Source: Azolla pinnata
Taxonomy: Eukaryota > Streptophyta > Polypodiopsida > Salviniales > Salviniaceae
Assembly: GCA_037176905.1 (NCBI GenBank)
Contig: JBBBWG010006247.1
Location: 5,457-26,856, forward strand
Direction: 5' to 3'
DNA: 21,400 nt
In this document: positions 10,830 to 20,015 of the stretch, piece after piece
How the letters are laid out: every line of letters begins with the position of its first letter
How positions within the stretch are numbered: the first letter of the stretch is position 1
Notes under the pieces: model-generated
What the model saw: only the letters and a program-made list of their open reading frames with translations
What the model was told of the DNA's origin: nothing
Databases searched by the model: none
Program-made: the position numbers and the translations under genes

Positions 10830-12060
10830 TTGGCTGCATATGCCAAGCACATACATATATAAATATACAGACATAGGTATGGACATATCTCATTGTTTAT
10901 AGTGTGCTACGAGAAAGCCGACAACCTATCTTGTTGAGAGATGTGATAGGGACCACAGAAAAGAGAAAGGCAGTAGCTTACTGTTTTGGATTTGTTTTCA
11001 ATAACCACCAAAAGTCTTGTAAATTATTGGACATTGTTACTTTCTCTCGCAACACAATAATCAGTTGGTCTGCTGTATATTGTGGTTTGTGGCATGGTTT
11101 ATTTGGATCTCTTCATTATCTGTGGGCATCTAGATGCTCATTCTGTCCAGATGAGAATTGAAATTTACATATGGTTGCGAACTCTCTTGCAGCTTATTTT
11201 GCTCTACATATATGGCCATAAATAGATCATTGAGAGATGAATGGCCCTGAGGGTTCAAATCTCACATGTATCAATATTTGAAGCAAATCACTCCTATTAC
11301 TAGATTACCTTTACAAATTTGGTCCCCATTGAACTTCTCTGTTTTTGTCTCTCTTTGGTGCAAATACTTATCCCCACTAGCCATGGTTTATGGAACATGC
11401 ATTTTATATATTCCCCTTCGGATGCATGTGTGTGTCCACGGGCTTCAGCAAATACATCAATACTCCCTTCCAATTTCGTACATATACTTTGAATCATAAA
11501 AAACGGAAGCATTGTGCTGCTGTATGATACATAAACAATTTATGTGGATGTACATAAAAAGGAGGAGAAAAAAAGTGTAGAATAAGTATACATAAAAATG
11601 GATTAATTAATACAAAGTATATGTACGTATTGGTTTCGAATTCCGACCTTGCAATCTTTTTTCATTTTTTATTTTTGCTCTTATAAAATGTTTCCCCTAG
11701 AATCTTTATAAAATGCTAAAGTCACTCAACTATATAAGAGATCATTGGGACAAAGATTAGGAACTGTAGAGCAATCATATTTCTTAGTAGTAACTTTGGA
11801 CATTCCCATCTTATCTAATTTTATGAATCTTCTTTCAAAAGGCAACATACCTATATATTGATTTTAGAACCCGATGGCTCCACCCATGCGTATACGTTCT
11901 AAGAATTGGTATATAGCTCATAGAACAAAATTGGTGAAATGAATGTGAAATTGGTGGCAGGGAGATGGAGATTTCAAGTGATTTGGAAAAGGCCTATAAG
12001 CTGATATACACTGATACTTTGACATGGAGAAGGTATCATGTTGAATTATCGTAATATAAA
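10830..12060. other. AT-rich intergenic sequence, no gene seen
   Basis: No reading frame gives a recognisable protein. Two sequences resemble the internal B box of tRNA-type promoters, GGTTCAAATCT at 11252 and GGTTTCGAATTCC at 11632. Neither has a convincing A box or cloverleaf, so they are at most traces of old SINEs. Confidence 0.5.
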
Positions 12061-12102
12061 CATATTTCTTAATCTAAAAGTCCTCTCGTAGTAGCATATC
12101 TC

Positions 12103-12175
12103 TAGAAAAGTTCTAAAACTTTCAAGAAGAATCCAAAATGTTCTAATAGATATATTTTAGCCCACACTATAAATA
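12103..12175 (+). promoter_or_regulatory. Isolated promoter-like block: HSE-like motif plus TATA box
   Basis: AGAAAAGTTC at 12104-12113 and TTCAAGAAGAA at 12121-12131 resemble heat-shock elements (inverted GAA/TTC blocks). A strong TATAAATA follows at 12168-12175. No gene follows directly. The layout is like the U3 region of an old LTR retrotransposon, but no matching LTR border or primer-binding site was found. Confidence 0.3.
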
Positions 12176-12199
12176 TTTGTAATCTCCTTTATCTCTATC

Positions 12200-13900
12200 A
12201 AAGGATATAGATCCTTAGTCTTCTCATTCAATTCCACCTAATTCTTTGCGTTCGTAGCTTTGTCAATTATAGCCCTATTGTTTACACTCCCTTGTGTTTC
12301 ATGGATAGTGTGTTCATGATAGTTTGAATCCCTTCCACCGGAGGCATCTATCCCCTCTTCGTAATCGCCATCACCTTTGCTTCTAGAGAGACCACCTTAC
12401 TTTCAGCCTTGTTGTCTGCTTCCTTCTAAAGACACTACTATACCATCATCCTCATCACCTCGTCATTGTTATCGTCATTGCTACTTTGGTGGTCTTTTCT
12501 CGTCATGATCATTGTATTGTCTTCGTCATCATCATCACAACCTAAGGGTAGGATCTTCTAAGTTTCATCCGTGATTTACATTTAAATTCACCTTCCTTTT
12601 AGTGAGGATCAAGATGTCGGTCAATAATATTCTCAATTTCAATGGGAATCAGAAGCATTTACTTTCTTGGTAGGGATCATGTCAGTCACTTGCTAGCAAC
12701 CTCAACTTTGTTATCATTTTTGGTTCATAGTGACGGTCGATTACATTTGCTCACTACCTTCTTAGTTTTAGTGGAGGTTATAATTGTGCTCACTTTTCTG
12801 ACCAAGATCACGTCGGTTGCTCCCTTGCCGTTCTTGTGCTACATTTTGGGCCAGCCTCAACTACTCACTCAGAGTCTAAGAAAGCCAGCATGCTGCTCAA
12901 AAGAAGCCCATAAATAGCCTCGCACCTGCTGCTAGACAACCACTGTGTAATAACCTACAAAGTAAAAGCTGTAACAGCCTGCCATGGGTGGCAAATTTCT
13001 CTGCCAACAAAACTAGTGTGCAACAACACACCAAAGGCAGCTGTGGATAACAGAGTTCATCAAACAACTTCTTGTTGATGTAGTTCATGAAGTGGTTGAT
13101 TGCTACCTCTATAGTATCAATTCTCCAACTGGAATCACATAGCATGCTACATCAACCCCCACCTCTTATGCAATCATCCACCATGAACATAAGAATACAT
13201 CTCAACACGAGGTCATAGTGCACACATTGAAATCATGTCATGTAGATCATGCACTCACCACTATAGTAACAAGAAACGCAACACATGCAAAACATCCCTA
13301 CCGATTCTCAATTGTTTTAAACAAACAAATTAAAGAGAATATGGTATGACTCGAGAGAAGGAATAAACAATTTTTTTTTTTTGATAAATACCGAAGTTCT
13401 TGTTTCCTCCATCCACAATTGCTTTGTAGATGCTCTAAAGATTATACAGAAAAAATAAGAGAGAATAAGAAAACAATTAGCATGCTTTGATAGCAACGGT
13501 TAGAGTTTAGCTAATGAATAAGCTAAAAAAAAAGGAAGGGATAGACAAAGAAATATTCGACGAAGGCATGTGCTTAGCTAACAAGAGCCTAGTCACACTA
13601 ACAAAGTCTTGATGTAGGTCAAGGCCACCCCAATAAGAAGGTAGGAACCCTCCTTATATAAGTAAAAACCAGTTGTGCTCTGAACAACAATATTCTGCTC
13701 TTTTCTGCGTTTCTCTACGACGTGAATAGAAAATGAGCCCCTTTTATAGGCGCTCATTTCATGAAGTTGAAACGTCACTATAGACCATGGCCATAACTCT
13801 CCAATTGTTCACGAAAAATCATGATTATTTTACTTCAAGTCTCAATGCTATGTTGCATATTCTATTTATAGTAAGTTGTCTCGATAAACAATAATAACTT
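12200..13900. other. Intergenic sequence with degraded repeats, no gene seen
   Basis: The stretch 12,420-12,540 is rich in CATC and CGTCAT triplets. From 12,605 to 12,830, GATCA...GTCGGT-type segments recur about every 60-70 bases (near 12605, 12672, 12730, 12803), suggesting a decayed short tandem repeat. A T12 run lies at 13371-13382. The available open frames (up to about 90 residues) match nothing I recognise. Confidence 0.4.
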
Positions 13901-13940
13901 TTTCGACCGTTAATGTCATGTGTCCTCGTACCGGAATCAA

Positions 13941-14402
13941 TTATTGAGGTTCACAGGCCATCATGAAAAAACAATAATTACTTACAATTTGGTGGTTATT
14001 CCCACGTGTGACAACAATGTTCTTTTTTCGGAGTGTCATCATTATTCCATTGATGTAATAATGTGCCTTAACTGTTGAGTCTCTTTTACAAAATATCATC
14101 ATTACATCGATATTTGTCAAATATTCTCCCACGCATGACGGATATTTGCTTTTTGCAATATGATGTGCCTTAATTCCTCCGAATCTTGACGTAATTATGA
14201 CAAAATCCTTGTGAATCATCATTGTATCTACTTTCAAACTATTACGAATGCCCTTTGTAATTACGTAAATTTCGTAATCTATTCTAGAATTTTTCGGCTT
14301 GGACCCGTGTTTGTCTAAGTCGATTTGCCGAGCTCTTCTCCCTTTGTACCAGTATGGATTCCAGATTTTTGAACGTGCCGCCACATGATCGTTATGTCTC
14401 AT
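13941..14402 (-). other. Open frame of 153 codons, unrecognised, probably not a gene
   Basis: A minus-strand frame of 153 codons starts at ATG 14402. It has no recognised domain, signal peptide or membrane segment. Its DNA contains two related blocks: CCCACGTGTGAC...GTGCCTTAA near 13999 and CCCACGCATGAC...GTGCCTTAA near 14125. Part of it is therefore a diverged duplication, which can produce an open frame by chance. It is listed because it is the longest frame in the intergenic stretch. Confidence 0.15.
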
Positions 14403-14662
14403 GGTCCTTTCCTTGTATGGAAAATCCGTACCAAAGCCAATTACGACTTGGTTCTGACCAAGCCCGAATTATGTCCATATGAGTCGTCGTATTTACTGTT
14501 ATACTTAGCTTGGTATAATCGCTTCCGATCCTTCCATGTTTTATGAAAGGTACCTATTGCTAAGATGAGATCTCTGTTATACTTACTGTCTGACTAGCCT
14601 AGTACAACCTCTTTAGATCTTAGCCATAGGGGTACGTTTGTTCCTTACTCTGAAGCCGTGGC

Positions 14663-14684
14663 CGTGACTTCTTGCGAAGTCACG
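14663..14684. repeat. Perfect 9-bp inverted repeat with 4-base loop
   Basis: CGTGACTTC, loop TTGC, then GAAGTCACG. It lies in sequence that codes for nothing recognisable and has no U-tract after it, so a terminator role is not suggested. Confidence 0.8.
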
Positions 14685-14884
14685 CTGGGACCGTCTGTCT
14701 GGGGAAATGGATTAGGTGGTAGCTTTCCATAATATGGTTTCTGCCAAAACCCGTTTGCCCACTGGGGTAGCATTGCCTTAGAAAGCATACCCTCTTAACA
14801 CATACACACTCAACACAATCCATTTTTTCATGGTTTGTTATCTTACTAGCCCTATATCTAATTGTATATATATTGAGATTCAAA

Positions 14885-15200
14885 GTACCTATATTTTGAA
14901 AAAGTTGTGAACTGTTAATTAACTCTCGCTCTCCCTCAATTTCGGGCTCCAGTTTTTCCTCAACTTCATGTAATCTCTCTTAACAAATTAATACAAAATG
15001 TTAGGTTAATAAAACAAAATTATGATTTTTTTACTATAAAATATTGTTAAATAGCATACAAAATTATTGAAATGGCTTAAATATATTATAAAAATCGGTT
15101 GAAATGTTTACAAAACATAAAGGCAAGTATAAAATTACTTGTTAATATTCTTAAAAAAAAATATTTTTAAAATTAATGAACTATGTTTTAATGGGGTCCA
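14885..15200. other. Very AT-rich spacer, no gene seen
   Basis: About 300 bases dominated by A and T, with several poly-A and poly-T runs, just left of the transposon remnants. It may be the 3' flank of the minus-strand remnant at 15,200-15,690. Confidence 0.4.
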
Positions 15201-15690
15201 CATGTATCCCTCTCATCCTCGTCGAGAGAGATATGATTCCCATCTCTAGTAATCCCAATACTTATATCAGGGAGTCTTGCATCAATACGTTCTTCTATCT
15301 CGACTTCCTCCATACGATCATGGCCATGAATTTCCTATTATATAGTTAGAAAAACAAAAAATATAAGTAAAAAATACAATTCATTTTAAATTTTAATATA
15401 TAATAGAAATACCTCTAAATTAGGTGGAGGAAATTGAGAGGTTAAAAATTTGTAACTATTGTACATGACTATTTTTTGTTCCTCAGCAGTATGAGCACGT
15501 CCATAGTCTTTTGTTTGTATAAAAAATATAACAACTTTAGACACTTAAATCAAAAAATTATATTTATAACATGTTAGAATATTATAAGTATTATACATAC
15601 AAATTGGGTCCCAAGCCCTTTGATGCCTCCACTTCCGAGTCTAGATACCCATCCTTGATGTATCCGACTCGCCGTTGCCGCCACTACAAG
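15200..15690 (-). pseudogene. Remnant of a Transposase_24-like CACTA accessory gene (element A)
   Basis: Read on the minus strand, three short coding-like segments can be followed. The first is GYIKDGYLDSEVEASKGLGP (about 15,690-15,600), which resembles the C-terminal part of plant Ptta/En/Spm Transposase_24 proteins. The second is GRAHTAEEQKIVMYNSYKFL (about 15,520-15,415), ending at a GTATTTC donor. The third follows an ATAG acceptor and contains EVEIEERIDARLPDISIG (about 15,330-15,240). The N-terminal half is missing, cut at the CACTACAAGG sequence at 15,682. The orientation relative to the transposase matches element B. Family assignment is tentative because the fragment is short. Confidence 0.35.
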
Positions 15691-15693
15691 GTA
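15682..15693 (+). mobile_element. CACTA-type terminus, CACTACAAGGTA (first copy)
   Basis: The 12 bases are identical to those at 16710-16721 and fit the usual CACTACAAGAAA-like left end of En/Spm elements. A GTTGCCGCGA-type motif follows within 25 bases, as it does at the second copy. No paired CCTTGTAGTG right end was found in the window, so the extent of this element is unknown. Confidence 0.55.
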
Positions 15694-15756
15694 ATATGTT
15701 GGTTGCCGCGACAGCCCGGCGAAGTCACGACAATTTTTTTTTTCTTGCACGATAAT

Positions 15757-15828
15757 TTTACCGCGACATTTTCCGCAAACTTTACCGCGACATTTTCTGC
15801 AAACTTTACCGCGACATTTTCCGCAAAC
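15757..15828. repeat. Three tandem 24-bp units of the GCCGCG/ACCGCG repeat family
   Basis: Three head-to-tail units of 24 bp starting TTTACCGCGACATTTTCYGC (Y is C, T, C in turn) at 15757, 15781 and 15805, with one substitution between them. The unit is related to the larger TTTGCCGCG array in element B and fits the subterminal repeats where TNPA-type proteins bind in CACTA elements. It sits just before the recognisable transposase sequence. Confidence 0.85.
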
Positions 15829-15849
15829 TTGATCCTATTTTAATTAATC

Positions 15850-16709
15850 ACAGGTAAAAGAAAAGTTAAGGATATAAATGTCCTCTAATTGACGACCTTA
15901 CAAATTTTTGGAGAGGTATAATTGTAACTTATATATCAAAACTTAGCCAACAAGTTGTAACGATACGTGAGATTCTAGCATGGACTATTCATGACTACCC
16001 TACTTATGGTTTTTGTTCAGGTTTAGGGACAAAAGGTTATAAAGCATGCACCAATGTGGTGATTGGTTGAAATATATATATTGTAAGTCCCTAAATAAAA
16101 ATGTCTATCTTAAGCATAAGAGATTCTTGCCCGAGGATCATCCATTACAGGTGAGAGCCCAAGCTCATCATTTTGATGGCAAAATAGAACAAAGAAAACC
16201 CCTTATACGTCAAACACCACAAGATTGGTATAGGAAATGGACTATTGGACCTTTGATTGATATAGATCCAGATATACTAAGTGATAATGATGACGAACGA
16301 CGTAATCGTGCATCTAACAAAAGAGGGATAGAGCCAAATATGTCTATATGGTTCACGATAGCGTATTTGCGATTTTTAAAATTTGTCATTTGTTAGATCC
16401 TATATTGCATATATTTAAGAACGTAAGACACTCGCTTTGGACACATCTGATAGGCCTAAAAGACACTCATGCATCAAGAGCATCCTTAGTGGAGTACAAC
16501 TCGAAGCGACACCTTTGGTCTCGAGAGAATAATATAACAAGAAACATCAAGTACCCTATGACACCTTGGGTGTTCACACCTGAGGAATTATCTATCCTTA
16601 ATATTAGGATAAGATCGATTAGAACACCTACAGGACATGATACATACATCCTTACGTAATATTTTATGATGGATGATGCGGCACTATTAGGGCTCAAAAC
16701 TCACGATTA
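15850..16709 (+). pseudogene. CACTA transposase (Transposase_21 type) remnant, element A
   Basis: Several frames join into the middle of an En/Spm-type transposase. The pieces are KVKDINV, then PLIDDLTNFWRGI, REILAWTIHDYPTYG, GLGTKGYKAC, YLKHKRFLPEDHPLQ, HHFDGKIEQRKP, ICHLLDPILHIFKNV, LWTHLIGLKDT, PMTPWVFTPEELS, RTPTGH and LLGLKTHDY. At least three frameshifts are needed (near 15,885, 16,050 and 16,376), plus an in-frame stop after ILT. The N-terminal third is absent. The reading ends inside the Tyr codon of GLKTHDY because element B begins there. It cannot make a working transposase. Its identity to the transposase of element B is only moderate, so the two belong to different lineages of the family. 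Confidence 0.82.
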
Positions 16710-16721
16710 CACTACAAGGTA
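16710..16721 (+). mobile_element. Left terminal repeat of element B, CACTACAAGGTA
   Basis: It begins directly after GATTA in the GLKTHDY codons of the older transposase, where an intact relative (element B) reads GLKSHDWHKMLQ. The switch from transposase sequence to TTTGCCG repeats happens exactly at CACTA, which marks the insertion border. Confidence 0.7.
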
Positions 16722-16727
16722 TTTAAC

Positions 16728-17400
16728 AGTTTGCCGTGAGATTTTGCCGCGAGGTTGCCGCGCCCTTTTCCGCGACATTGCCGCGACCTTTTCCGCGAAA
16801 TTGCCGCGAGCTTTGCCGCGAGCTTTGTCGTGTATGTGCCGCGAATATTTGTGCAATAATTTCTACGAGTTTAGCCACGAGCATTACCGCGGGCTTTTTC
16901 GGTCGATTTACCGCTACTTTGTCACACTCTTACCGTGAGTATTTCCGCGACTATTGCAGCAACATTTTTTGCACTTTGTCGAAAATTTTGCCGCGAGCTT
17001 TACTGCAACTTAACCGCAATAATTGCTGGATATTTGCTCCAACATTGCTGCAATCTTTACCGCGTGTTTTGCTAGAAACTTACCGTGAGCTTTGCTTGAT
17101 ATTTGTTGCACATTTGCCACACATTTGTCGCACGTTTGCTTCAAACTTGCCGCATATTTGCTGGATATTTGCTGCATGCATTGCTGGAAATTTGCCACGT
17201 GTTTGCTGCAAATTTGTCACGTATTTGCTGCGAATTTGCCGCGTGTTTGCTGCAAATTTGCCACATGTATTGCAGCAAAGTTGCCACGAGTTGGCTGGGA
17301 ATTTTCCGCGTGTTTGCTGCAAATTTGCCGCGTGTTTGCTGGATCTTTACTGCATGTATTGCTGCAAATTTGCCGCTTCTTTGCTGGATATTTGTTGCGA
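16728..17400. repeat. Subterminal TTTGCCGCG-type repeat array of element B
   Basis: About 670 bp built from dozens of degenerate 9-11 bp units such as TTTGCCGCGA, TTTGCTGCAAA, TTTGCCACG and TTTGCTGGATA, all in one orientation. The left part is purer GCCGCG and the right part alternates GCTGCAAA with GCCGCGTG. Arrays like this near the ends of CACTA elements are the binding sites of the TNPA-type protein. The many CG and CNG sites would be targets for DNA methylation. Open Cys/Phe-rich frames across it, on both strands, are products of the repeat and not genes. Confidence 0.85.
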
Positions 17401-17569
17401 TTTAAAAATAATAATATTTATAATTAGAAATAAATTTTTAAAAAGCCAAATTGTGGATCGGAAATTAGATTTCGCCAAACATATTAAATTGAGTAACAAT
17501 ACAAGGTTAATATTATAAGCTGGAAATTACAATACAAGCTAATACTATACAAGCTAAACAAAAAAAAAA
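17401..17569. other. AT-rich spacer in element B
   Basis: Short A- and T-rich stretch between the subterminal array and the stop codon of the minus-strand gene. It probably holds that gene's 3' end. No clear poly(A) signal was singled out. Confidence 0.4.
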
Positions 17570-18723
17570 CTAAGGTGAAGGGTCATATTCACTAGGGTTA
17601 TTATCATCGTAGATATCTAACCCTAGTGTATGATGACCAGAACCGGGGTCGGTGGGTCGCCTCGGTGTCAACTGGCGATGATGCGCCGCTTTGCTCTGGG
17701 TTCTGCGCCCTCCAAGTTGGCATTGTTGCCCGACACTTCCGGGTGTATGCCCAACCCTAGAATCAGCTGGTCGTCCGTGATCACTTTCCCGACTTCTAAA
17801 ATATATCCAGGACTCTCGTCGTGGATGTAATCGGCGATACTCCTCCTCGTCCGGATACGACCAACGACCAACGAGCTGCATCTACACAAAAGCATTGATC
17901 GCTTTAATTAGGGTTACAATTAATTAATATTATATTAATTAAGTAATCATTTATAGTTTACAAAAATACTTACAAACTCGGCCCTGAAAGCTTAAGCACC
18001 TCCGCTACCCCATCTAACTGCCGACCCTAAACTCATCTGGGTCACACGCGCAGCGACATGTCGAGCAGACTGTTCTGACACCCCTCGTGCTAAAGCTACT
18101 CTCCACTCGGCATCGTGGACGCTCCGGGGCTGCCCACCATCTAATCATGGCGGTAATCCAGTTGCCTCCCGGTCTACTACTGCCCGAGTAGCTCTCGTGT
18201 ACTCGCTCCGATGGTTCGCGATATGGTCGAGTATCGTCCGACGAAGCCAAACTGAACTCACAGCTAACTGCTCGGGCATGGGGTAGCGGGTGTGAAAGGC
18301 AGATATTATCTGCTCGATCACCCCATCTCTGTAAGTCGAGGGGTCGTACACATTACGGACATGCACTGTGACGAGCTCGAGCAGGTATCGACGCGCGCCT
18401 CAACCTAATCCATCGGTCACGACACCTGTCGAGTGTGTAGTATAATCGGCCGACAGGGGTTTCCCAATCAGCTCGATCGCTGTTAGTAACGACGACGTGT
18501 GCGTTGCCATCGACATCATCATCGCCTCCGCAGCACCCACGACGTCCACGTCAACATCCACGTCCCGAACTATGGGCGGCGGGGCTCGCACGTGCAGATG
18601 TGATGGGACTCGATCTGGTCTGACTCGAGGCGGGGCTCGCTTGTGACGATGAGGAGGCATAGCTAGACTCCATGTAGTGGAGTCCGTGGATAGGCGACAA
18701 TGCCGCTGCACGTCATGTCGCAC
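17570..18723 (-). pseudogene. Transposase_24-like (Ptta/En/Spm, TNPA-type) accessory gene of element B
   Basis: Read leftwards from a probable ATG at 18660 (MPPHRHKRAPP), the frame passes a basic/Pro-rich N-terminus, VRNVYDPSTYRDGVIEQIIS, EQLAVSSVWLRRTILDHIA and NWITAMIRWWAAPE, then DAEWRVALARGVSEQSARHV, GSAVRWGSGG and AFRAEF. A GTAAGT...TGTAG intron (17973-17882) leads in phase 0 to MQLVGRWSYPDEEEYRRLHP and a stop at 17572-17570. The order (Trp-Ile...Trp-Trp, Arg-rich helix, GSGG, GR...EEEYRRLHPR) follows the Transposase_24 pattern of plant En/Spm proteins. In En/Spm, TNPA binds the subterminal repeats. Damage includes TGA at 18402-18400, TAA at 17994-17992 and frameshifts near 18,150 and 18,112. 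The family call is by pattern memory only. Confidence 0.5.
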
Positions 18724-18995
18724 GACAGCACGAGGGTTGTCTCGTGGGTGGACCCACCTAGGGGCGTGCTCCCAGTTGGGGCGGCCAAGCTAGGATCAAA
18801 TGAGCCAGGCTGACCCCTCACTGGTGAGACTAGAGGTGGGCGCCATACCATATATGGTCCCATCTCCTCTGGTGGGGGCATGCCACCGAAGTGCTTGGTC
18901 ATCTGATGTTGCCATTCTCTCATGGCAGCATGATAACTCCGCCACAGCCTCCAAGGTAAGTGGATTCGGCGATCTATCAGCCATCTATCAGACAT
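18663..18995 (-). CDS. Hypothetical frame upstream of the Transposase_24-like gene
   Basis: A 110-codon minus-strand frame, MSDRWLIDRR at its start, contains WRSYHAAMREWQHQMTKHFG and then GGMPPPEEMGPYMVW. The helical Met/Gln/His segment followed by Pro/Met-rich sequence is like parts of CACTA accessory proteins, but I cannot assign it to a domain. It ends just before the ATG at 18660 in another frame, so it may be an upstream exon or a frameshifted N-terminus of the same gene. GC-rich base use matches the neighbouring transposon gene rather than the AT-rich flank. Confidence 0.3.
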   Translation of the reverse strand: MSDRWLIDRRIHLPWRLWRSYHAAMREWQHQMTKHFGGMPPPEEMGPYMVWRPPLVSPVRGQPGSFDPSLAAPTGSTPLGGSTHETTLVLSCDMTCSGIVAYPRTPLHGV

Positions 18996-19004
18996 TAAAA
19001 ATTA

Positions 19005-19812
19005 GGGTTTAGGGTATAGGGTTTTTAGCATTCATGTAACTTAGCGTTTAGGGTTTAGGAATTGCTAAAATTTAAGGTTCGGCCAATTTAGGTTTTCCGC
19101 GATTTAGGGTTTTCGGCCAGTTTAGGCTTTCGACTAGTTTAGGGTTTCGGCCAGTTTAGGGTTTTCATGAAATTAAGGGTTTAGGGTTTCCGCGAGGGTT
19201 TCGGCCAGTTTAGGGTTTCGGCTAGTCTAGGGTTTCGGCCAGTTTAGGGTTTCCGTGAAATTTAGGGTTCAGGGTGGTCTAGGGTTTCGGCCAGTTTAGG
19301 GTTTTCTGTGAAATTTAGGGTTTAGGGTAGTCTAGGGTTTCGGCCAATTTAGGGTTTCGGCTAGTTTAGGGTTTCGGCAAGTTTAGGGTTTCGGCCCGTT
19401 CAATGGTTGAGGGTTCAACCAATTTAGGGTTCAACCAATTTTCCGCGATTTAGGGTTCAGGAATTGTTCAAATTTAGGGTACAACCAATTCAAGTTTTTC
19501 GCGATTTAGGGTTTTCGGCCAGTTTAGGGTTTTGACCAGTTTAGGGTTTCGGCAAGTTTAGGGTTTAGGGTTTAGGGTTTCGGCCAGTTTAGGGTTTTCG
19601 TGAAATTTAAGGGTTTAGGGTTTCCGCAAGGGTTTCGGCAAGTTTAGGGTTTCTGGGAAATCTAGGGTTTAGGGTGGTCTAGGGTTTCGGCCAGTTTAGG
19701 GTTTCGGCCATTTCAATGGTTCAGGGTTTAGCCAATTTAGGTTTTCCGTGATTTAGGGTTTATGAATTGCTAAAATTTAGGGTTTAGGGTTTTTCGTGAT
19801 TTAGGGTTTAGG
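19005..19812. repeat. Telomere-like TTTAGGG minisatellite between the two genes of element B
   Basis: About 800 bp in which I count roughly 33 copies of TTTAGGG, the Arabidopsis-type plant telomere heptamer. They are mostly not back-to-back but embedded in a degenerate 17-bp unit, GTTTAGGGTTTCGGCCA, with variants (TTTTCGTGAAA, TTCAACCAA, GGTCTAGGG). True TTTAGGGTTTAGGG runs occur only in short patches, for example near 19560. All copies point the same way. It fits a transposon-internal minisatellite rather than a real chromosome end. Confidence 0.9.
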
Positions 19813-19814
19813 AA

Positions 19815-19972
19815 TTGTTGCTCGTTTGCTACAAGTTTGCCGCGAATTTGCCGCAATGTTGCCGCGATTTTGCAGCAATCTTACCGCGAGTTTGTTGCGA
19901 ATTTGCCGCGTGTTTGCAGCAACTTTGCCACGTGTTTGCTGCAAGTTTGCCACATGTTTTGCGCAACTTTGT
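19815..19972. repeat. Second GCCGCG-type array in element B
   Basis: About 15 degenerate units of the same TTTGCCGCGAA and TTTGCTGCAAG family and orientation as the left subterminal array. They lie just before the first recognisable transposase exon, separated from the left array by the minus-strand gene and the TTTAGGG minisatellite. A CCCTAAACCCTAACCC segment follows at 19975-19990. Confidence 0.8.
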
Positions 19973-20015
19973 CACCCTAAACCCTAACCCGTATCTTTGT
20001 GTGATGTGTGTGCAG

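Noticed and set aside
10904..11161. 85-codon frame downstream of LARP1
   Set aside because: It lies in 3' flanking AT-rich sequence, matches no family I recognise, and has no exon context.
11200..11290. tRNA gene or intact SINE suggested by GGTTCAAATCT at 11252
   Set aside because: No cloverleaf can be folded around it and no good A box is at the right distance. At most it is a decayed SINE trace.
14663..14684. Hairpin as a terminator or small RNA precursor
   Set aside because: A 9-bp stem is too short for a plant miRNA precursor, and there is no gene ending beside it. It is recorded only as an inverted repeat.
15757..15828. CRISPR-like array
   Set aside because: The three 24-bp units are directly tandem with no spacers, in a plant nuclear transposon.
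17010..17518. Several overlapping Cys/Phe/Leu-rich open frames on both strands over 16,736-17,518
   Set aside because: They simply translate the TTTGCCGCG repeat units in different frames. The repeated residue pattern and the presence of frames on both strands show that they are not genes.
19005..19812. A true chromosome end (telomere)
   Set aside because: TTTAGGG units are mostly separated by other sequence, and unique transposase coding sequence continues on the right. It is an internal minisatellite.
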